DNA from: Perilla frutescens | Lineage: Eukaryota > Streptophyta > Magnoliopsida > Lamiales > Lamiaceae | Assembly (NCBI GenBank): GCA_026008535.1 | Contig: BRKX01000006.1 | Location: forward strand, 37,622,664 to 37,686,663 | Direction: 5' to 3' | DNA length: 64,000 bases | Shown: one piece after another, positions 57,400 to 64,000 of the stretch | How the letters are laid out: each line of letters starts with the position of its first letter | How positions within the stretch are numbered: position 1 is the stretch's first letter | Program-made: the position numbers and the translations under genes | Notes under the pieces: model-generated | Database searches by the model: none | What the model saw: the letters and a program-made list of their open reading frames with translations, nothing else | What the model was told of the DNA's origin: nothing

Positions 57400-57547
57400 A
57401 ATGCTTTGATGAGAAATTAATTTGTAAGGCTGACGAATTGATCTTTGAGGGCTGAAGAGTTTTGCTTTTGCTCGAAGAAGGGAGATAGGGAGAAAGAGAT
57501 AAGTCGGCAGTAAAAGTGAAAAACTTATCTCGAGTATTCAGCCGTCT

Positions 57548-57715
57548 TATTTATATAGTGAGATGAGGCTCATCCAACGGTTGGGATGTTTCGTATGCCT
57601 TGATTTCAACGGTCGGATTAATTCAATTGACACGATGATTGGCCTTTCATTTCTATCCGTTGGGGATAAATGAGGAGAGAGAGAAAGTTCAACGGTAATA
57701 TTTGAGTGACACGTG
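57548..57715 (-). promoter_or_regulatory. Promoter-like region of the third ORF
   Basis: On the minus strand: GACACGTG-type G-box (CACGTG 57,710-57,715), a CAACGG word, TATATAAATA (57,548-57,557), a CT-rich leader, then ATG 57,399 about 150 bp after the TATA box. This would allow a separate mRNA for the third ORF. Confidence 0.5.
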
Positions 57716-58238
57716 TTTTTACCGTTTCTACTATTGAAATTTTGAACTTATCTTTTCTTTCTAGCAGTTTCTTCTTGGTTTGAAACTGATTACGTCATCA
57801 GTTGGCTTCGGCTGTAGCTGATGATCTTTCGGTTGATCAGCTCCAATTGAGATGTTTTCTCATCAGTTCCTTACTGGTCTTGACTGTTGGGGCCTTCATT
57901 CAGCTGTTTCTCAGTTCAGCTATTCATCAGTTCTGCTGCTTTCCTTCAGCTGGTTCTTGAACTGATATCTCCTGTTGAGTTGGTTCCAGTTCCTATGATT
58001 TCTTCATCAGTTTGATCTTTTTTCAGCTGGCATGTCTTGTCTGACTGACTGGATCGTCAGTTTGAGCGAATAAACTGATGATTTAGTCGAGTTGATGGAT
58101 TAAGTTGATCAGTTTTAGTTTACTTTTTCTGCACAGCTTCTCGCTTCATTTCAAACTGATAGCTTATTTGTCCAACTAATAAGTTGACGACTATTTCAGT
58201 TATAAACTACTTATTCAAATGAGTTGAAGCCTTTCGGT
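57716..58238. other. Spacer rich in CAGTT/CAGCTG words
   Basis: This is the gap between the end of pol and the promoter of the third ORF. There is no gene. TCAGTT or its complement occurs roughly every 20-25 bases, with many CAGCTG words. Confidence 0.6.
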
Positions 58239-59006
58239 TCAGTTCTTCTCTTCAGCTGGAATGGATTCTTGGCCTTTTTCTTCCAGTTGATCATCTTCAT
58301 CCTTTGATGCTAGCTCAAGTAGTCCTAATTGTATGCATAGCTCCATAAACCTTGCTTCAGACAATGGTTTGGTGAAGATGTCGGCTATCTACTTCTGAGT
58401 GTTGACATATTTGATGCATATGTCTTTCTTCTCGATGTGATCTCTGATGAAGTGATGTCTTTTGTCAATGTGCTTGGTTCTTGAATGCAGAACTGGATTC
58501 TGAGATATTGCAATTGCACTATTGTTGTCACAGTAGATATGTACTTCTTCAGTTTCGACTTTGTAGTCCTTCAACTGTTGCTTCATCCAGAGTATCTGAG
58601 CACAGCAGCTTCCAGCAGCTACATATTCTGCTTCAGTTGTTGATGTGGCAACTGAGTGCTGCTTCTTGCTAAACCAGGATATCAGTTTACTTCCCAGAAA
58701 CTGACATGTTCCACTGGTGCTTTTTCTGTCGATCTTGCATTCACCAAAGTCTGAATCCGAATAAACAATTAGACTTAAACTGTCATTTCTGGGATACCAT
58801 AGTCCAAGATTTATAGTTCCTTTGAGATATTTGATAATCCTCTTTGGTGCTTCAAGATGACTTTTCTTTGGGTTAGCTTGAAACCGTGTGCATAGACCGA
58901 CTGAATAGGAGATGTCTGGTCGGCTAGCTGTTAAGTAAAGTAGCGACCCAATGATTCCTCTGTAATATGTCTGGCTAACTGATTCTCCTTCTTCATCAAG
59001 AGTTAG
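58239..59006 (-). pseudogene. Sirevirus RNase H domain
   Basis: Continuing from RT after TAG at about 59,005: YLTASRPDISYSVGLCTRF, YSDSDFGECKIDRKSTSGT, STTEAEYVAAGSCC, IYCDNNSAIAISQNPV, RTKHIDKRHHFIRDHI, then TAG at about 58,388 and IADIFTKPLSEARF, ending TGA 58,239. This is the complete copia RNase H, which removes RNA template during reverse transcription. The acidic residues (first D of YSDSD, E of TEAEY, D of CDNNSA) are present. Both internal stops fit C-to-T changes. Confidence 0.88.
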
Positions 59007-60275
59007 CTAAACTGATGTATTCATAGGAATCTTGAGAGTTTTTCCTTTACTAACTCTAAACTTCTTGACTAGCTCCTTAGTGTACTTGGCCTGGCTGATA
59101 AAAATCCCATCTTTCAGCTGCTTCACTTGAAGTCCTAGGAAGAATGTCATTTCTCCCATCATGCTCATCTCAAATTCGCTTTGCATCGGTTGAGTGAATC
59201 GTGTGCATAGATCTTTGTCTTTTGATCTAAAAATTATGTCATCCACATAAATTTGAACCATTAAGATCTCAGTTGATCGTTCTATTCGGAATAGAGTTCG
59301 ATCAATGACTCCCTTTTGAAACCCATTTTTCAGCAAAAATGTTGTGAGAGTTTCATACCACGCTCTAGGAGCTTGTTTCAGTCCGTAGAGGGCCTTCTTC
59401 AGTTTGAAGACTTGATCACCAATTTCAAAGCCTAGCGGTTGCTCGACATACACGTCATCCTTGAGCATTCCTTGAAAAAAAGCACTCTTGACATCCATTT
59501 GGTAGATTGTGAAATTGAAGTGAGCTGCATAGGCTAGGAACAGTCTGATGGCTTCCAATCTTGCAACTGGTGCGAACGTCTTATTAAAGTCGATCCCTTC
59601 ACTTTGTGAGTATCCTTTGGCTACCAGTCTCGCCTTGTTCCTTGTGATCACACCTTGTTCATCCAATTTGTTGCGAAAAACCCATTTTGTACCAATGACC
59701 TTCTGGGTTTTTGGTCTATCGACAAGAAACCATACATCATTTCTTGTGAACTGATTCAGTTCTTCTTGCATGGCCATGATCCAGTCTGAATCTTCTAAGG
59801 CTTCTTTGACGTTTGCTGGTTCCGTTTGAGATATGAAGCATGTGAATAATGCATGCTCAGTTGAACTTCTGGTTTGAACTCGACTTCTTGGATCACTAAC
59901 TATCTTGTCAGTTGGATGGCTTCGGAGCCATTTGGGCAAGATAGCTTCAGCTGGTTCTACTGTGGTGACGTCATCAGTTATCCTTTCATCAGTTGGTTCG
60001 GCATCTTCATAAGTTCTTCCCCCTGTTTCAGTTGTGGGGTTTATGGTCTCGGCACGATTTGTGTCTTCATTGACCATATTGTTCTCAACTGGTTTAGTAC
60101 CAGTTTCATTGCCTTCTTCTAGTGAAACTTCAAGCCGCTCTGGAACAATGTGATCTACATAGTCCTGCGAGTTCTCAGTTTCACTAGGTAGTACTTGAAC
60201 TGATGTGTCTATTGTTTCTTTGTTCCTGTACTCATTAGCAAATTCATCAAATACCACATGACATATTATTTCCAC
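59007..60275 (-). pseudogene. Sirevirus reverse transcriptase
   Basis: A 422-codon uninterrupted frame. Residues 1-150 are a variable linker; then comes the RT: WIMAMQEELNQFTRNDVW, GTKWVFRNKLDEQG, NKARLVAKGYSQSEGIDF, FAPVARLEAIRLFLAYAA, QMDVKSAFFQG (first catalytic Asp), LKKALYGLKQAPRAWYE and IYVDDIIF (the catalytic YVDD). This is the best preserved part of the element. Stops bound it at both ends (TGA at about 60,283 and TAG at 59,004-59,006). Confidence 0.92.
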
Positions 60276-61007
60276 AACAAGAGTTCATTTATTGAACACT
60301 CTGTAATCTTGTGTGTGAGGTGAATTATACCCAAGAAATATTCCCTCATCAGCTTTAGCACTGAAAACTTTCAATTGATTCTTGCCATTGTTGTGAATAT
60401 AACATTTACAGCCAAATATTTTAATATATGAAATGGAATGCTTACGACCCTTATACAGCTCATAGGGTGTTTTGTCATGTGCGGCTATGATGGTACTTCA
60501 ATTTTGAGTATGGCAAGCTGTGTTGAATGCTTCAGCCCAGTAACCTTCAACTATGTTGGCATCAGCTATCATTGCTCGAGCTGCTTCTTTGAGTGTCCGG
60601 TTTCGCCATTCGGCTACTCTGTTTTGTTGTGGAGTTCTTGCAGCTGAGTGTTTATGAGTGATTCCAAGCTGGTTGAGAAAGCTGATCATTTGCTGATTCA
60701 CAAATTCAGTTCCATTGTCGGAGCGAATCCTTTGAACTGATTTCTCTTTTTCAGTTTGTAGCCTTCTGATCAGCGCCGTTAGCTTGTCGTAAGTTTCATC
60801 TTTGCTCTTCAAGAATTCCACCCACGTATATCTTGAGAAATCATCAACTAATACAAGAGTGAATCTTTTACCATTTGGGGTTTGTGGTCTGACTGGACCA
60901 AACAGATCCATATGTAGCAGTTGGAGGCAATCAGTTGTTCTTGGCAGATGACTCATATTCTTGAAGGATGACTTCATTTGCTTCCCTTTTTGGCATGGTC
61001 CACACAC
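60276..61007 (-). pseudogene. Sirevirus integrase
   Basis: It starts after TAG at about 61,038 with CGPCQKGKQMKSSF (second half of the HHCC zinc site). The catalytic core follows: LLHMDLFGPVRPQT, LVDDFSRYTWVEFL, RIRSDNGTEFVNQQ and PQQNRVAEWRNRTL, so Asp, Asp and Glu are present. After a stop at about 60,496 the C-terminal part reads KTPYELYKGRKHS, FGCKCYIHNNGKN and EGIFLGYNSPHTQDYRVFNK, ending in TGA. It inserts element cDNA into chromosomes. Confidence 0.9.
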
Positions 61008-61040
61008 ACCTGTTTTCCTATATATCTCATTGGGAAGCCC

Positions 61041-61550
61041 CTAAACTAGCTCTTTCTTGGCTAGGTAGGTGATTGTTTTGAAGTTGAAGTGGTTCAGTCG
61101 TCGATGCCATAGCCAGCTTGCTTCAGTTGATCCTTTTGAAAGAAAGCAAGCTTCTGAGTAGCCGGTTGACCAGTCAACAATGTACATGTTGCCTCTCCTT
61201 ATGCCAGTGAGAAGAATTACTCCAGTTGACTTGTCTTTTATGTTGCAGGAGTTTTTGGTAAAGTCAACTGAGTAGCCATTGTCGCACAGCTGGCTGATGC
61301 TGAGTAGTTTGTGTTTTAGTCCATCCACGTGGGAGACTCCATTTACTACAACTTTTCCCTTGACCACGAACCCTTCTCCAATGGTTCGGCTTTTGGAGTT
61401 GTCTCCAAATGTGACAAGTGGACTTTTGACTTCTTCATAACCGTCGAGATCTTCTCTGTCTCCGGTCATGTGCTTGGAGCACCCGCTATCTAGATACCAA
61501 ATATCTTTGGTTTTCTTCATAGGTAGGATGCTCTTATCCTGCAAGAACAA
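61041..61550 (-). pseudogene. Sirevirus protease and GAG-pre-integrase
   Basis: WYLDSGCSKHMTGD is the aspartic protease active site (D-S-G). VKGKVVVNGVSHVDGLKH, LLSISQLCDNGYSVDF and WLWHRRLNHFNFKTITYL (first half of the integrase zinc site) follow in the usual order. A stop (TAG at about 61,038) cuts it from the integrase; a TAA just upstream (about 61,551) cuts it from gag. Confidence 0.9.
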
Positions 61551-61553
61551 GGA

Positions 61554-62348
61554 TTAGCATTTAGGGACCCGTTTCATATCGGGTCTTTGTTGATATATTA
61601 AGTTCTTTGGAATCCAAACTTGCCAAACTTTTGGCTTTTTATCACTCAGAGAATCAACTGATTTGGATCGCTTGATCAGTTTAGATTTTCTTTCAACTCT
61701 TTTATTTTGAGTTGAATCAGTTGAATGGTACCTGCGTTGAAAGTTAGTAGGATAAAACAATTTAACTAAAATGCTGTTATATCGAGCCCTTTGAGCTATT
61801 CTATCAGGCCAATGCCTTGTGTGTTTTCAATTTGCTGGATTGAACCCTTTTAGATCAGCTCTAGGTTCATTTCTGGAATCCAGGTACTCATTATAGTGAT
61901 GATAGGGTTGAAATGAGTTTCTTTGATCTCTCCTATAAGTGTTTTGATTGAACTGTTTGGCAGGATAGGCTTGAGATCTAAATTGGTCTTTCTTTTTAAA
62001 GTGAACTGATCTATCAGTTTGCCTTGGAGGCATTCTGTACTGAGCTGGTGGTCTTTGTTGAACTGAAGGCTTTGAACGAATGGATTGATTTGAGTGAACT
62101 GATGGTCTTGGCTTGAAGTTTGGCTTCAGTTGACCTGGTGTTATTGGTTGGGAGAACTGACCAAATTATCTGGGCTGAGTTTGAGGATTTCTCAATATTC
62201 CTTTGCCTTTGGTTGGCTCAGCTAGCTGATCATGAGATCTAGTGAATCCTTTTAGGATTCCTTTATCACTGGGTTGAGCAACTGCTTTTCCTTTTTCTAA
62301 GGCAGTGAACTTGCTATATCTTAGCCCTGAGCTACTGGTTCCAGTTTT
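61554..62348 (-). pseudogene. Sirevirus gag-pol linker, Arg/Gln-rich
   Basis: This is a basic, low-complexity stretch between gag and protease (SVHFKKKDQFRSQAYPAKQF, SFQPYHHYNEYLDSRNEP, KRVERKSKLIKRSKSVDSL). It is interrupted by stops at about 62,349, 62,168, 61,824 and 61,551. Such linkers are common in Sireviruses and have no known enzymatic role. It may bind nucleic acid. Confidence 0.65.
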
Positions 62349-63906
62349 TTAATGATTTAATATCTCATCTAGAGTTTGAGATCCCTTTTTGAACTTCAGA
62401 GTTACCTTTTCTCTCTCATGGATCACTTGCTTGAGTTTTTGATTCTCAGCTTCTAGATCAGCAGTTCTTAGTTTCAACTTTTCAAATTCCACAAACTGAG
62501 ACTCAAGAAAATTCAATCGTTCATGATCAATGCTCAGTTTTCTAACTCTATATCTCAGTTCATCATTTTCATCTTTCAGTTCAACATGCAAGCAGGATAT
62601 TGAAGCTAATTGATCTTCTGGCATCATAAGTTTCATGTCAAGTTCATTCCTAGAAACAGTTACTTCATTAATATGATAGAAGGAGGTTTGAGAATCAGAT
62701 GTACTGACCTCTTCATCATTGTCAGCCATAAGGCAGAATAGAGCTTCATCATCTGAGCTGTAGCAGTCAGAATCAATTCCAGATTCTCGTAATTTGCAAC
62801 CATTTCTTTCCATTGAAGAAGCTTCTCTTCACTTTGGCTTTCTTGTCTTCAGGGAGTTCTGGACATTCATATCTGTAATGTCCTTGTTTGTGGCAGTGAA
62901 AACATTCTCTTAGATTTCGGTTGCCACCCCTGAATGGTTCAGTTGATCGTTCAGCTGGTTGATGAGTTATCTCATCTTTTGGGATTTCATCAGTTTGAGG
63001 TGGAACTGATTGTTTATCCCGAACTCTCTTCAACTTTTCTAATAACCTGGTAACTGATTGGATTTGATCATTGATGTCTTCAGTCAGGTTTTCCTTCTTT
63101 TTCGTTGTTTCTCTTTTTCGTTCGGATGAAGATCCGCCTTGATTTTCTCTGGCTGGTGAGCTCCTAGGACGAAAGTTGTTTCTTTCTCGAGTATCTCTAA
63201 ACCGGTTCCTTTCACCATAGAAGGCTGCATCTTGAGCTGATGATGTTGACGCTTCCTTCTTTCGGTTTAGACTGTACTCATGAGCTTTGAGAGAGCCAAA
63301 CAGTTCTCTGGGAGTGATGCTATTTAGATTTCTTGATTCTTTTGTAGCTATCACTTTCATGTCCCATTCTTCAATGAGATTATCCAAAACCTTAGAATTC
63401 ATCTCAGAATTGGAATAGCTTCTCCCGAGGTTGGTCATCTCACTGATGATGCCTAGAAATCTGGTTTCAAAGCTTGAGATGGACTCTTCTGGCTGCATTT
63501 TGAAGGATTCATATCTGTCGATTGCCAGTTGGAGCTTGTTTCCGTTGATGGCTTCGGACTCTTGGCATAGGTCTGCTAGTAAGTCCCATATCTCCTTGGT
63601 AGTTGTGCAGTTCTTTATGTCCTTCATTCTGTCCTCATCTAGAGTTTGAAATAATACAGCTTGAGCAACGAACTCTAGATTCTTCAACTTCTTCTCTTCA
63701 CTGGTGAAAAGATTAGTTGGCTTTGGGATCCTTGCTGGTTGATTGATATCAACTATGTGAGCATCATTGTCCATCATGATGATGATTGGACCATCTTCAA
63801 TGACTTCCCACATATTCTCATGAATCGAGCATAGATGCGCCTTCATTCTCCTACTCCAATTATCATAATTCTCAACTGAAAACAAAGGTAGCTTATGGTT
63901 TCCCAT
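62349..63906 (-). pseudogene. Sirevirus gag with zinc knuckle
   Basis: ATG 63,906 begins MGNHKLPLFSVENYDNWSRR, the DUF4219 start. UBN2-like capsid blocks follow (TTKEIWDLLADLCQ, ESISSFETRFLGIISEM), then an Arg/Ser-rich region and the CCHC knuckle CFHCHKQGHYRYEC. A frameshift near 62,812 moves the end into another frame (ESGIDSDCYSSDDEALFCLM) that continues as a coiled coil (ELKDENDELRYRVRKL, LRTADLEAENQKLKQVIHER) to TAA at 62,349. Gag coats the element RNA. The start is chosen because the upstream frame only opens with GTG inside the PBS. Confidence 0.85.
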
Positions 63907-63980
63907 AGCTAGAATGTTAGCATAGATAAGTAGATCTGATTCAGTTAATCTACAGAAATGGCTGATCCTTAGAATCAACC

Positions 63981-63992
63981 GCTCTGATACCA
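63981..63992 (-). promoter_or_regulatory. Primer binding site of the Sirevirus (tRNA-iMet)
   Basis: Minus strand TGGTATCAGAGC. Two bases separate it from ...CCAACA, the presumed end of the 5' LTR, which continues beyond the window edge (63,995-64,000 are its last bases). Confidence 0.85.
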
Positions 63993-64000
63993 CTTGTTGG

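Larger units (their letters stand above)
53793..64000 (-). mobile_element. Sirevirus-like copia retrotransposon, truncated 3'
   Basis: On the minus strand from right to left: end of the 5' LTR, PBS, gag, protease, integrase, RT, RNase H, then a large extra ORF and a second related copy of it. A long gag with a zinc knuckle, the WYLDSGCSKHMTGD protease, and an additional frame after RNase H are typical of Sireviruses. The 3' LTR is absent, since the element stops at the copia fragment. All frames carry stops. Confidence 0.82.

Overview
The window is plant nuclear DNA, almost certainly from a eudicot. It is AT-rich, its genes have GT-AG introns, and it is dominated by nested and decayed transposable elements. 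The only two confident intact host genes lie close together at about 23.8-30.5 kb. I guess an asterid, possibly Lamiales, but the sequence does not prove it.

Layout. 1-10.2 kb: AT-rich relics. These include a DUF1985-type transposon protein fragment carrying a perfect 65-bp inverted repeat, a possible hAT end, a 2.8-kb LTR with its primer binding site, and a copia LTR/PBS/gag relic on the minus strand. 10.2-13.5 kb: a solo LTR of the same family as the first LTR. 13.5-17.1 kb: a foldback MITE, then a terminal-inverted-repeat element. That element holds fragments of two host genes (chloroplast ATP synthase b' subunit and a proline-rich wall protein) among many copies of a TTTTAGCAC repeat. 17.1-23.3 kb: satellite-like tandem arrays with three unit types (about 907, 430 and 555 bp), rich in ATACCG/CGGTAT dyads.

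Host genes. 23.8-27.9 kb: an ERS1-type ethylene receptor on the plus strand, with a 5'-UTR intron, five coding exons and a predicted 598 aa. 28.6-30.3 kb: cytosolic ribosomal protein eL19 (RPL19) on the minus strand, with five exons, 211 aa and a classical telo-box/site II promoter. The two genes converge tail to tail.

30,548-48,990: a structurally complete Helitron of about 18.4 kb. It has a TC 5' end, a GC hairpin plus CTAG 3' end, and an A/T insertion site. It begins 224 bp upstream of the RPL19 start codon. It carries an RPA70-like gene with 16 exons and a duplicated zinc OB-fold module, a series of repeated short exons, two minus-strand promoter-like regions, and a Rep/Pif1-helicase gene full of nonsense codons.

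49.0-53.8 kb: a MITE next to the Helitron end, a degenerate AACGAAAATTTAATTT array, a possible first exon cut by an LTR, and that LTR on the minus strand. The LTR contains a tandem array of about 140-bp tRNA-like units with A-box and B-box matches at tRNA-like spacing. A copia integrase fragment follows.

53.8-64.0 kb: a Sirevirus-like copia element on the minus strand, with gag, protease, integrase, RT and RNase H all broken by stop codons. Downstream lie two related copies of an extra third reading frame. Each copy is preceded by a G-box and a TATA-like box. The PBS lies at 63,981-63,992, and the 5' LTR runs off the window.

The most unusual items are the tRNA-like array inside an LTR, the perfect hairpin in the DUF1985 fragment, the repeated exons and promoter pair in the Helitron, and the duplicated third ORF of the Sirevirus with its own plant-style promoters.
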